From Tetranychus cinnabarinus (taxonomy: Eukaryota > Arthropoda > Arachnida > Trombidiformes > Tetranychidae): 64,000 bases of DNA. Below are positions 13,148-24,949 of this stretch, in pieces. The notes beneath the pieces were generated by a model, which worked only from the letters and a program-made list of their open reading frames with translations, was not told where the DNA came from and did no database searches. The stretch is from positions 4,154,001-4,218,000 of the forward strand of contig WHVY01000003.1 in assembly GCA_022266195.1 (NCBI GenBank), given 5' to 3'. The stretch's first letter is position 1. Every line of letters starts with the position of its first letter. The position numbers and the translations under genes were made by a program.

Positions 13148-15622
13148 CTGGTATTGAGATATTTTCAATTGTTGTTTGCATTTAAAGATATAATTTGAAA
13201 CATTTTAGCCAACATCTTCTAACCTGATTTCAATACTAACTTGAAAGCTTCTTGATTGATTGATCACATTAATTGAATAGCTAATTTATTTAAATTAACC
13301 TTTGTAAATTGGATTGTACATTCATTAATTGTCTGCTATTTCCAATCTAAATATGTGTGTGTGTTTTTTGAACAGTGTAAGGATGAAGTAAAATTTGCAA
13401 TTTACATCTGAAAATCGTTCTCATCAGAATCAAATTTGTCTCTCATGATATTAATAGTATAATCATCACCATCATCTTCATTGTTATAGCTACATAATAT
13501 GGTTTTGTGAATCGACTAACTGTGAGAATCATTGAATCAGCACGATATGCAAATCCGATTATTGTATTATCTTGATTGGAATAATAACGATAATAATAAG
13601 AGTAATAGTATTAAATGAATTAACATTTTTACGGTTCATTCCTTCATCAGTTTTCTCTGGTTTAGGTGTGTAACCAGATTATTGTTCAGTTGAGATAATC
13701 AACCAAACCTTAATATTTATCTCAATTTTTGGATTGACGTTCTTTTGTTGTTATTTTCACAATAAATTTAAACAAACAGCGGTCAGATTCTTACATGATA
13801 TCTGACCTTTATCAAGTTTATCATCATGTGGATGATACTGCCGATGAAACTGTAGTAGGTGATGATGGAGATGGTAAAGATGGATGAAGCGTCTTGACTG
13901 GGTTTGCAGCAAAAAGACTAAAATCACAGACTCAATTCAATGTTCCTCTTCTTGCACTTGTATAGTAATTGTCTTAATCATTTCCTACTTTTGTTTATTA
14001 ATCAAATTACTATAAATAACAAAACTAAATTAAAATTATCTCTCTTTCACTTGATGATTAGTTCCCATTTCGTTATTATATAAATCATATGTTTATAAAG
14101 ATACCAGATATCGATATGGATCCTTAAACTATTATTGTTTATTGACTTTTTGTTTAAAATTTGATTAGCAGTTATTATTTTATTCAATTTATTTGATTTA
14201 AGGTTAATAAACTTATTTAACCTTGCAATCAATTATACCTTTCCAAATGTATTGTTGTAAATTATCAATATATATATAATGTAAATTTAGATTCAATGGA
14301 GATTGATCAGGTAAGAAATGAAAAAGCTAACTAAACAAGATGCATAAGTAGCCATCTTTCCAGATAAATTACATGTTTAAAATACATAATCTATTTGATT
14401 GTTATTACGTGAATACAGGGTACAATTGAGTCCCTCATTTGGGCTTTGCATTTGATGACAACAATTTAATTTGCGAATCTCTCATGAGAATTGTGGTTCA
14501 ACTTGAATCTCATTGTACTTAACTTTGAATCGTATTAAGCCAAAGTCTGCATTACATTTGAGTTAACCTTTTCAATTGATTTATCTAAACGCATTTTATT
14601 CATTGATATGGCTATGAAAGATTTAATTAAATCTTAGTGACTTAATTAGTGACTGATTGGTGAGATAAAACATACTTAATTGCTTGTAAAAATGGCAGTT
14701 GTAGTCAATTTTGTAACAAAAAACATTAATTAAGATGGACTAATTGAGACGCAGAGCCATTAAATGTTGAACAAACTGTTGAAAGTGACACTACTAAATC
14801 ATTCTTAAAATGTGTTTACAAAGTTGCTGTAGTTGATAAATTGTTGTTTCCTACATCTCACACCATAATCAGAATTAATTGTCATCAAGAAAACCAACGT
14901 TTGTTAATAGCTGATGTAATTAGGGTTTCTTGTGATAAAACAAAAGTGTTAGAGTTGGATAGCGAGTGAAAATACCAACCAAAAGCAGCAGCAAAAAACA
15001 ATCTGATTTGGCATGTTAAATGGGAATATAAAGTAGATTGTTGGGAATCAAAAATGTTGCAATTGTTTCCCAATAATGATAAATTAATTGTTATAAAAGG
15101 GTCAAGGTTGGTTGATGTAACCAGGTAAAGGCAACATGAAAAAGTCAATCTCATCAACATCAATAGGAATCTTTTCCTGGATTGTCAAAATAGCATCAAA
15201 GTTAACAGCAAACAAAGGAAATCCAAATTTAACATCAATTTTATCAACAATTTAACAATTATTGACAAGTTTGACAACGAAAATATTGTTGCTATCTTAA
15301 TTGTCCCATTTAACCGGTTGAATCTTTGAATATGCGAAGTGGAAGATCAGTGAAACATTGAAGGTTTGGCTTACAAGCAGCATTATTATCACTGATTTAA
15401 TTGAATGGTCCATCCATGATTATATTGTCTTTTGTACTTCTATAATTTTCCGTTTCAACCAGCCAGGAATTTGATCTAATTTAGTTTATAATCGAAGCGA
15501 ATGATTAATAATTAACATTACCAATTCACTAAAACCAGATTCATTATTATGATTAGCGCAATTTGAATGGACTGTTCAGCTTTACTTGGTATAACATTTA
15601 GTTGATAATCCTGTGTTTTCAA

Positions 15623-15634
15623 TGTGTGTGTGTG
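15623..15634. repeat. Short (TG)n tract
   Basis: Six TG units. Confidence 0.75.
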
Positions 15635-16224
15635 TTGTCCCGTCAATCTAATCAAGTTGGAATTGTTTGGATCTTTTTAGGCCAACTACTCAATCGAGTA
15701 ATTGTTTTATTCTTTTGATTACTCCAGAATTGAATTTGATTTTCAATTTAGATTCAATTAACAATTGACCTGATGAAGAGAAAGAAGTTAAATTAAATTA
15801 CGCCATGAAAAAAAGTACATAAGAAACGTACAACTTACAAGTTCAATATCATTGAAATAGACTAACCAACAAGTAGTAAAATTGAATAGTTAAATTGTTA
15901 CCTGATTGTTGGTATGTCAAGTGCATTAGAATCGACTTTTGTTATCTGGATTTGCTTCCCAATCTCTTCTGGTCAGTATTGTGAACAACTGGATTGTATA
16001 AGACAAGTATTTTTTTACAATTAACCATTTTTGAATTCATCTTTTCTTTGATCTCTCCTTTCACCTTACCTCACAATCAACTAATCATTTAATCGTGATT
16101 AATAGCGAATAAACATGTTATCTGTTGTTGTAATTAATAAAAGAGAGTGATTAATGAGCAGCAAATTCAACAGGTAACAAGTAAACGATGTAACTAATTT
16201 AATTGAATGTCAACAATACATTCA

Positions 16225-16242
16225 ACACACACACACACACAC
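16225..16242. repeat. (AC)9 microsatellite
   Basis: Nine perfect AC units. Confidence 0.85.
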
Positions 16243-19060
16243 TTTTCGTGTTAACCTTGTTGACCTTTTTTCCTCTCACATTAAAATTTCAATCAGAAAA
16301 TTGTTAACATTCAACTAAAATTTATACAATAACACTTACAATAAACATTAATAATAAACATGTGTCATTTTAATCGCCAGCCATTCAATGAATGTTTAAA
16401 TCTAATGTGAAGACAATGGGCTAACCACAATTACCAGAAACAGGTTCACCAAACAATAATATCAGGTTATACAACATCTCCGATAAACTCTTCAACTTTT
16501 ACTTCGTTCCGTGACAATTGGCTTCCACTCTGAATTCAATTGAATCAATTGAGATATGTTGTTTAGTATATTCTTAGCCATCATCATCTTCCTGTACCAC
16601 TTGATTCAATTGAATTGAACTTCTTTGGATGAAGAGGATTGACAATCCAACAACAGTAGACACATTTCATGATTTTTTCACTGTAGACTGTATTAGCTGT
16701 CAATGGAAACGAAGCATAATAAGATAATAAAAAAAAGATTGCACGATATATATTATATGATAATCATGTATTCTTCATATACTTCAACTTGTCACCTTAA
16801 CTTAATCATGATTGAAATTAAAGTTGAACAAACAATTTAAGTTAATGCAACAATGTACTTGGCAGGTTGAGCAAATAAAGCATGAGTTTGCGAAAAGAAA
16901 GGGGCAATGCATAAATTACGATTGATTAGAGATATCTATAGATATCGATTGAAAAATTAACAAATTGAAACGTGCTAATTAAAAATCTAAATAAATAAAA
17001 TATTAATACAATGGATTTAAATTGTTCAATAAAAGCATATCTCAGACAATTCTGTGAAGTGTAAAGCAAAATTTATTTTGATCTTGAAAACAAATTGGTT
17101 CATCCATTATTATTGAGTGATTTATCCATCCATTTGCTTGGTTTTCCTTCAGGCCTCAGCTTATTTATTGAATCAAAGTAGGCAATTATTTTTAGATAAT
17201 CAGATATTGCTGGACATTTCATGTCGAAATTACAGGCGAGATTTGACCAGAAAAAAACGATATTCCGTAAAGCATTGAGTAAAGGGGAAAGAGAGGAATG
17301 ATGAAAAGATGATGAACACTTTACTACTTATTCAAGGTAAAAACCTTGAAGATTTTTGCTCTTTTTCTTGCTGTCTATTTGTGAAGATAGTCCCAATGAA
17401 CCGGAGAAATAACCTCTTATTAGAATTATTTCAACAGAGGATAATGATGATGATGGCTTGGATATAAGTACAAAATAGTGTCCCTTTAAATGTATTTCCA
17501 ATTCACTGTGGTTAGCCTTATTGTCCAGGTTTACTTGATTGGTGAGTGTTCTTTTAGATTGGTAATTTGTAATTTGCCATGACCACACGAAGAAGATAAA
17601 AGTTGAAAGATGATAATGAAGATTGAGATGAGGATGTTGATTGAACCGCCTTTGATGATCATGATTTGCTGTAATAATTTCTTCATGATTGGCCAGACCT
17701 TTTTTATTTACTATTTTCCCCTAGCATTATTTAAGCTTCATTTTAGCTCATTTCCTTGGTCAGCATGTAGCGACAAAACCAACCAAAGGCTTTCAGAATA
17801 GTAATATTGAACAAAAAAAACTTGTTCAATCTGATCATTTTAAACCATCCAAAGTACACTGTCTGGTCAAACCTTTTCCCGCTACTCTTTGCCAAACCTT
17901 TTTCTTGATAACCTATCGAGGAAACTTCATAGATTTTGATCTTTACATCGTTCTTGGTCTCCTCATTGATTGCCTCTCAGCTTGCTTGGTGATCTTTTAC
18001 CACTTGAGTCCAGAAAATCTTAGGAAAGAATGAAAAAGATACGTTTTTAAGAAGATAAAGTAAAAAATTTGTTCAAAAGCTTACTAACAAGTAATGAAGA
18101 AAGCTGGAAGAAAAAACTGGTTACCTTAAGTTTTGTCTTTAGCGTTTTTTTTCGTGGCATAGGTAAATACATGTATTAAGAATGTATCTTCATCTCTTTT
18201 CATCTTCTTAAGAATCATTTTAAAGACCATTGATTGTTGGATCGGCGCCAATACAAAAGATTGACAGGATGATTGAGCGCACATCGGATTCCCAAGCAAT
18301 TCCGTGAGATACACACAAACATTCCCCTTTACTTTATTTTCACCATCATCATAATTATTGTTGCTGGTGCTAGTTCAATTGGAGAAATCAAAGTTGTAAC
18401 ATATTTAAGAATCAGTCAAGACGTCAATTGGTTTTCTCCGTTTCTCTTGCAACAGTTGAAAGAGGTTACTGTGAGTTGAGCTTATTCACGTTCATGTAAG
18501 TCATTAGCTAATAATAATACAATCAAATTGAATCTTACCAGACATATACATATAAACATACAGTCAGTATTTTTTTCTTGTATTATTATACATTATTATT
18601 AATATTAGCCTTGAATTTTTACTTTTGTTTGAACAACAACGAAATAGGATGAGATAGAATGCTGAAGAAGAGAAATGAAGAAAACCTGAAGAAGCAGTAG
18701 TAACAGTAGAAGCAAGATTATTGAAGCAACAGTTGAAGGACGAGACGGTTTGTAAGTGAATAAACATAGAAGCTAAAGAGAAACGAATTAACCAAACATC
18801 ATCCTGATTGCATCTTTAAATAACAAACTAACTAATAATATAATAATAAGGGTAATTTTTTCTCTTCTGATTTTGTTGTGAACACAATACAATAAATACC
18901 AATGTGGACGCCATTATCCTTAACCAGTTGCCTGCTTTACACTTTCTCCTGCTATTGCTTTAGTCAGTACCAATCATCAGCATAAACAGGGTCTATTTAA
19001 CGTGGCCAACGGTGCAGAATCAAACCAAATTAGAGAGGCTCAGATTGTGATGATATTGAT

Positions 19061-19095
19061 GACAAAAATTGAAGACAAAAATTGAAGACAAAAAA
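19061..19095. repeat. 13-bp tandem repeat, about 2.6 copies
   Basis: The unit GACAAAAATTGAA occurs twice perfectly (19061-19073 and 19074-19086), followed by a partial third copy. Confidence 0.85.
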
Positions 19096-21956
19096 GATAC
19101 AGTGCTAATAATAAAACAAGCAAATTGAAGAGACGTCAAGGGGTAGTGGAAGTAATGAGAGGAAGCGCAGGAGGAGAAGGAAGAAACAACGGTAAGCAGA
19201 GGGAAACGAAAACAGGTAAAAATATTAGAAGGGTGATTAGAGTTTTAAAGGAGACAGAGAAAATAGTTGCAATGAGTAATTATAAAAAAAAGGTAATTAG
19301 TTAATGATGGTCGCTTTTTCAACACACCAACGGCTACAATTAACCGGTGACAATTGCTGTTTCCATAGAGACAACCAGAAAGTTTTTGATTTGGCTTTTT
19401 TTGTCACTTTCAAAACTATTATTCAAATGTGTTGTTATTATTTGTCTCTATTTTGTTATATTGTTAACCGTGTTTGATGTAAACGATAATTTCTAGTCAT
19501 AAAAACGCTTCAACATTCATTTCACAGTAAATTTCACCTCTTAACTATTCCGTTCAATTGATTCTGTTGTTAATTTGTTTTTGTTTCCCTACTTTTTTGC
19601 ACCTCAACCTTTTGTTTTCACATTTTTTTGGTGTTATTTTGTTTTCTTCTTTTCACATTCTTTCTGGTTTAACATTTTTTATCGCATTTGTAAAATTCAG
19701 GATTGCTTTATTATGGATTGTATTGGAGGCAAGGCATTTAAATGCAAAAAAAGCGAGACAGTGAGTTTAAAAAATTGAAGGCTATCTTAACAATATTCCC
19801 GTATTCGGTAGCCTAACAACTATCAACCGATGGACTTGAGCTTCATTCCTTTAAATTACTGAACCTTAACTTTTATAACCGTTCCGGTTGATGGTACAAT
19901 TGTCTTGATGATCCTGCAAACTCAGACCAAGCTAATGATACCGAGTCGCCTGATTAAATTTGTACCATGTTTTTCTTGGCCAAAAGTTATTTGTATTTCA
20001 AAGTTATGCAAAAAAGGACTCCACTCTCTATGGTGTTCATTCGTTATTCAATTAATCAACATGGTTGAGTAAACAAACGTGCGTTTTTGATAACTGAACA
20101 AAGCTTAAACAAGTTAACGACACAAGTACGGATATAACCTGATTCTGGAAACGTGGAGCTTATCTTGTAAACACTCTGCCTATATCCTGATGGTTTGAAA
20201 ATTGCAAGTTAAAAATATGCTCTTATTTAAATCAATTGATTTCCATTATTTATCAATTGTTGAACAAGTAAAGGGAAAATGGCGGCTTTAAAACGCATTT
20301 CCCTCCATCTTCTCAACGTTAGTATGGTGTCAAAAAAAGGGGATTGATATGTTCATCAATTAACTGCTATTCAATGTGATTTGGAGCAACCTTGAAAAAT
20401 TTTTCTAGTGAATTAAGGTCTGAATGTGCTCTACAAGGTGGGCCTTTAAACAAAAAAATGAACTCACTGAACCATGGATTGTTGTTGATGATGAAGGCTG
20501 GTGTTAGCTGGTAATCGGAAAATGAAAAGATTATCTTACCTTCAGTATTGGAGCGTCATCTGTTGATCAATGATTGTGAATTCACAATCAGTTTCCCTAA
20601 AGAAACAATTGTTTATATCATCTGAGATGAACATTTTATTGTATTTCCATTCATATTATTCATTCGGGATAAAATATTAGAATTGTTGAAAGCAAATTGT
20701 GATGCTATTTCTTACCTTCTTGCTTTGCTTTCATTAATTAATGCGCTTTTGTTACTTCATTCAAAATGTGATGAGAAATATTGTAACGCTAATGATAACA
20801 TCAATCAATGTATTATACAATAGTTTTATTTCTGATTTTACTTTTTTAATATCTTAGTGAATCATAAGAATATTACAATTGTTTTGTAATGAGTAAATTA
20901 TATTACCATTAGTGCTCAATTTAAATCAAATTTTCATGAGCTTTGTATTAGTTGATGTCAACGCCAAGAAATTATTATTTATTTATTGTCATAAATGATA
21001 AAAATAGTGATGATAATGATGGCGATTCTCAGGCAACCTACGCCTGATTTGGTTCGGGTGTTGACTCTACAAAGACTTGGATGTTTTCTGAGGCCATTTT
21101 ACGTTTATTCTGAAAGAAGCCATAATTTGATTTGCTAATTGTCATTTATTGCATACAAAAGAGCGTAGGTTGGATTGTTGAATAACTAAAGGAAAGGTCA
21201 TTTACCGGTTCAATATTTGTTTGAAGCTAGTCTCTGTCTATTGAAGTTTCGTTAACCACTTTTTCGACTTGTGACTCAAAACTTAATTATACAATTATAA
21301 TTAAATGAAATTGCTTCTTTCGAAATTATGGGAAATGATCTGTATGATAATTGGATTGTTAACTCAATACAAATGATATAATACATCACATTAATCTTTC
21401 TTTAAGCTTGCAAATTCGGAATGCTAATAGGATAAATTGTAAAACTTTAGGTGTTGCCTATTCAAATTAATTTGAATCAGTGACTAGACAAATTAATCAT
21501 GGGATATAAAATTTGAGTTAATAAGATGAATTCAGGTTTCTAATTTTTAAAAAACATTCAATCAATTTATTGAGATGCGAAAAAGATTTTTAAATAAGCA
21601 ATGGATACATTTGATTCAATTAAAGACTGGATTTGTCAAAGCATTGTCACTTAAGCAGCAAATTGAAGAATACATTCATTAATCAATGTATGTTTGAGGT
21701 ATAATTGTGTCAAATCAAAAGAAAAAACAAAAAAATCATTCTCACATGTATACGAAAAAATTCGGTGGATTAGATACCTTTTTAGCAAAAAAAAGAGTTG
21801 AAGGGTTGAGATTGGGAGCAAAAATGAAATGAAAAGTGAATTGAGGAAGAGAGGGACAGAGTATAAAGATTCGAGAAATAAGAATCTCATGTCAAACCTC
21901 ACGCATTAAATTTACAGGAATGAGAGAATAAATTCCTTTTATGAAGCTCCCTGAGA

Positions 21957-23736
21957 TCAGTTGGTCATTGTTGATGTTCCAGAGATGGCTTTAGGTTGTT
22001 GTTGCTGCTGCTGTTGCTGTTGTTGCTGTTGTTGTTGTTGTTGTTGTTGCTGCTGTTTTGCAATCATTGTAAATAGCGCCTGTTGGCTTTGAAGTCGAGC
22101 TGCCACATGTGCATCAATTGAAACGGGGAAGATCTGAGTCTGTGATAAGAAAAAAATAAATTGTCACTCGAGAAGATTCAGTTAATCAATTTAAAGAGTA
22201 AACTTGAACGTGATTCAGAATAAAGTTTAGTAAAAAATAACCTTTAAAGGTTATAGAGAGAGAAAGAGAGAAAAATACTTCAAGAAATATATTTCCAAAT
22301 AAACAATCATATCCTTTAAGTCATAATAGTTCAATAAAATTTTTCTAAAGTCATGAATAGTTTGTTTTTTAAGGATTTCATATTAAAACATAAAAATTTA
22401 AATTGGTCGTAGCGAAAATGCAATGATAGATTATCTTCCTGTAACTACCATATTCATCAATGTACAAAATTAATAGTCAATTTTAGTCGAATAAAGATGA
22501 ATGACTCAAATGAAAGTAGTCTAAGTCAAAAATGGGAAAATGCAGTCTAAACTAAGCTTCTCAAACAAGTTGTGTTTATTTGGACAGACTAACTTTGGCG
22601 AGATAAAGCTATGTCCAAAAATTACTAACAAAATTTTGTAAATAATTTAAGTGTTATATTGTGAAGTAAGGAAATATTTGTCGATTTGGGCATAACTTCA
22701 CAAACCAACCTGAATGTGATTATTTGTTGGCGTTAGAGTTGAAATGTTGGCGTGGATCTGTGTTTGCCCGACATTTGGTGGTAGTCGATTATTAAGATCG
22801 ATCTTCACAACTGTATTAGTGCTGGTAGCTTGTTTGGCATTATTTGCATTCGCCTTAGCAGCAGGATTCATATGAACACGACGATGGCGACCTAACCAAA
22901 TTAATCAAAATAAATAAAATGTGTTACAAAAAGTTGAATGAAAATAATCCTTAACGTGCTTACTTAATTTATCTTTTCGATAAAATGCCCTTCCACAAAC
23001 TTCGCATACAAAGGGCCGTTCCCCGGTATGAATCATTTGGTGACGTCGTAAATGGTACCCTTGAGAAAAAGCCCGACCACAGGTATCACAAGTGAACGGT
23101 TTATCACCTAAAAATGAAAAAAAAATCAGAGAAGTATTAGAACTGAACATGGCAAAAGAAGGCAAACTCATAACTAAATCTGAAATATGAAGCAGATACA
23201 AAATAGAGGGAATGGAATACATTGGATGTTATGAATGTTTCTCTTGTAAACATCAATTCTTAATATCCACAATAGTGAAAATAATGAATTCCGAAATGAA
23301 AAGCATACTTCAATGGAAACAAGATCACTGAAAATTTCAAGAATTCATTATGGCATGAGATTTTGTTTTGCTGCAAGGAAAAAAAAACAAAACAAAAGCA
23401 GAGAATCGATGATACTGGGAACAGACGAGCTTCGAAAGAATCAATGAATAATTGGTGAGATATTATGGCGAAAAAGATTATTTTTCTCGAAACATGTACA
23501 GCGATTGTACAATTTAGTGAAGTTAATCAAGAAGTAAAAATAGATATACCTGTATGGGTCCTCATATGACCAACCAGTTTACATCGATCGGAAAAAGAAG
23601 TCCCACATATTTCACAAGTACTGGTTTTTGGCCCATGGACTTTTCTCATATGTATCTTAGCCCTTTCAGTAGAGACAAATAGTTTACCACACTGAGGGCA
23701 AGGCACATTTTTGATTTTTTGGCCGTTCTGATCCAT
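21957..23736 (-). CDS. C2H2 zinc-finger protein, four fingers, C-terminal polyglutamine
   Basis: Four exons: 23736-23550, 23107-22964, 22891-22710 and 22139-21957. The splices at 23550/23107 and 22964/22891 fall inside fingers 2-3 and finger 4, and both restore perfect finger syntax. Product is 231 residues. C2H2 fingers lie at about 13-34 (CPQC...HMRKVH), 41-62 (CEIC...HMRTH), 69-89 (CDTC...HQMIH) and 97-117 (CEVC...HRRVH). TGDKPF and TGERPF are classic linkers, so fingers 2-4 probably bind DNA as an array. The last exon encodes 20 consecutive Gln. It is probably a nuclear transcription factor; I cannot name the orthologue. Start is the first ATG in the open frame; an upstream exon in the gene-poor side cannot be ruled out. 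A candidate minus-strand AATAAA is at 21571-21566. Confidence 0.88.
21996..22055 (-). repeat. Polyglutamine-coding CAA/CAG tract (20 codons)
   Basis: Twenty in-frame Gln codons, mixed CAA and CAG, lie inside the last exon of the zinc-finger gene. CAA interruptions usually stabilise such tracts. Confidence 0.95.
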
Positions 23737-24229
23737 TAACCGGAGAATCAATTAATTTATCAAGTTGACAGTAATTTAAATATAAGAATTGAATCAGAAA
23801 AGCACAGAGGGGGAAGAAAATGTAAAAGACAAAGAAAAAGTAAAGAGCAATTGCCTCAGGTCCACTTTAACTACACTCACGCGCAGGTTGAAATTGTGAG
23901 CGCGTACTTCAAGTACAACTAATACAAACATTAATGTATTAATATTGATAATACATTATTCAATTCTGACCAATATATTGATAATTAATTAAGAATTTTA
24001 AAAACAAATCCATGAAAATTTTAATGAATTTTTCTTTTAATATTTGCGCTTTTGATTTTAAACAATCACACCTCATTCCTAAACTAACAGATGAATGGAT
24101 TTCAATTTATTTCTGCAATTTTTCGATCGCATTTTGTACAATTATGGAACCAGTTTTGTTCATGAAACTCATTTTACTGAAGTACCTTTTGATAGCCAAC
24201 CAGAAAAGTCACTTATTTTTTTAAAAAAA
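23737..24229. other. Intergenic, upstream of the zinc-finger gene
   Basis: AT-rich sequence that presumably holds the zinc-finger promoter. Two short overlapping plus-strand frames between 24012 and 24298 have no recognisable motif. Confidence 0.4.
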
Positions 24230-24503
24230 AATTCAGTTTTCTGTAAAACAGTTGAGTTCGACTTTCAGTTAAGCCGGCCGTATCCTGTGACCGTATGAAT
24301 TAAAGAATTGAGAATTATCACCCGTCTTTAAAAATTGTTTTTACACATCATGGATTGAATACTTTTTTCAAATTATCGACAGTTCTCTTGATTTTGGCCA
24401 TTGGCCTTAAAACTTTGAGCCTCAATATATCCAGAATGGCATCACCCACAATCATCATTCTTTCACCAAACATTAAATTTCATCAACGGCTCCAACAGTA
24501 TAT
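24230..24503 (+). repeat. Left arm of a long imperfect inverted repeat
   Basis: This segment is the reverse complement of 24689-24943 with substitutions and small indels. Shared blocks include a CTGT-AAACAG stretch, TTAAAAATTGTT, a CATCAT-GATTGAATA stretch, GTTCTCTTGATTT, AAAACTTTGA-GCTCAATAT and ACAATCATCATTCTTTCA. The minus strand of this arm has a 41-codon frame whose core is repeated in the other arm. Confidence 0.8.
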
Positions 24504-24688
24504 GGACTGAATATAATAGATAATAGATATATTTAGAATAAAATCTGAAATAATTCATTTAATAATTGATCTTTCTAACGCATAAGATTTGTTCGACTTT
24601 ATAAATCAAGTCTCAAATCTGACAACATAAGTAATTAAATGCTATAACTTTTTTTTGTATAATCTTATATAATTTAATATTTCATTAT

Positions 24689-24943
24689 ATTATAGCCCTT
24701 GATGCAATCTAATGTTTAGTGAAAGAATGATGATTGTAGTTGCTGCCATCCTCGACATATTGAGCCTCAAAGTTTTGAAATCAAGAGAACTTCTGATAAA
24801 CTGATAAAATTATTCAATCAATGATGTTTACCAACAATTTTTAAGCGCAATTCATAAGTTTCAGCTCAATAACTCTTAAGGTCAAAGAAAACGATCGGTT
24901 TACTGAAAATCAAACTAATCTGTTTCACAGAAAAAACAAATTT
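24689..24943 (-). repeat. Right arm of the long imperfect inverted repeat
   Basis: Reverse complement of the left arm, separated from it by about 185 bases of very AT-rich spacer. Together they make a foldback structure of ~710 bp, ending just where the homology between the two F-box gene units begins (~24950). No transposase or target-site duplication was identified. Confidence 0.8.
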
Positions 24944-24949
24944 CTACGA

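Larger units (their letters stand above)
5225..21956. other. Gene-poor AT-rich region of about 16.7 kb
   Basis: I read both strands and find no ORF with recognisable domains and no convincing chain of exons. Short open frames (for example 7208-7537 and 8861-9154) have low-complexity AT-driven composition. The region contains ATG/CAT trinucleotide tracts, short (AC)n/(TG)n tracts and many TTAAT/AATTG-type words. The first few hundred bases probably hold the 5' UTR and promoter of the phosphatase gene. It could be regulatory DNA of a neighbour or a long intron of a gene whose exons I do not recognise. Confidence 0.45.

Noticed and set aside
12981..13181. Asp-rich minus-strand frame
   Set aside because: It is the translation of the interrupted ATC repeat and has no support as a gene.
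19558..19778. Overlapping hydrophobic plus-strand frames
   Set aside because: Driven by a T-rich stretch. Two registers are open at once and neither shows a domain.
24012..24298. Two overlapping plus-strand frames at the left edge of the inverted repeat
   Set aside because: The matching part of the other arm has several stops and there is no known domain. Treated as repeat sequence.
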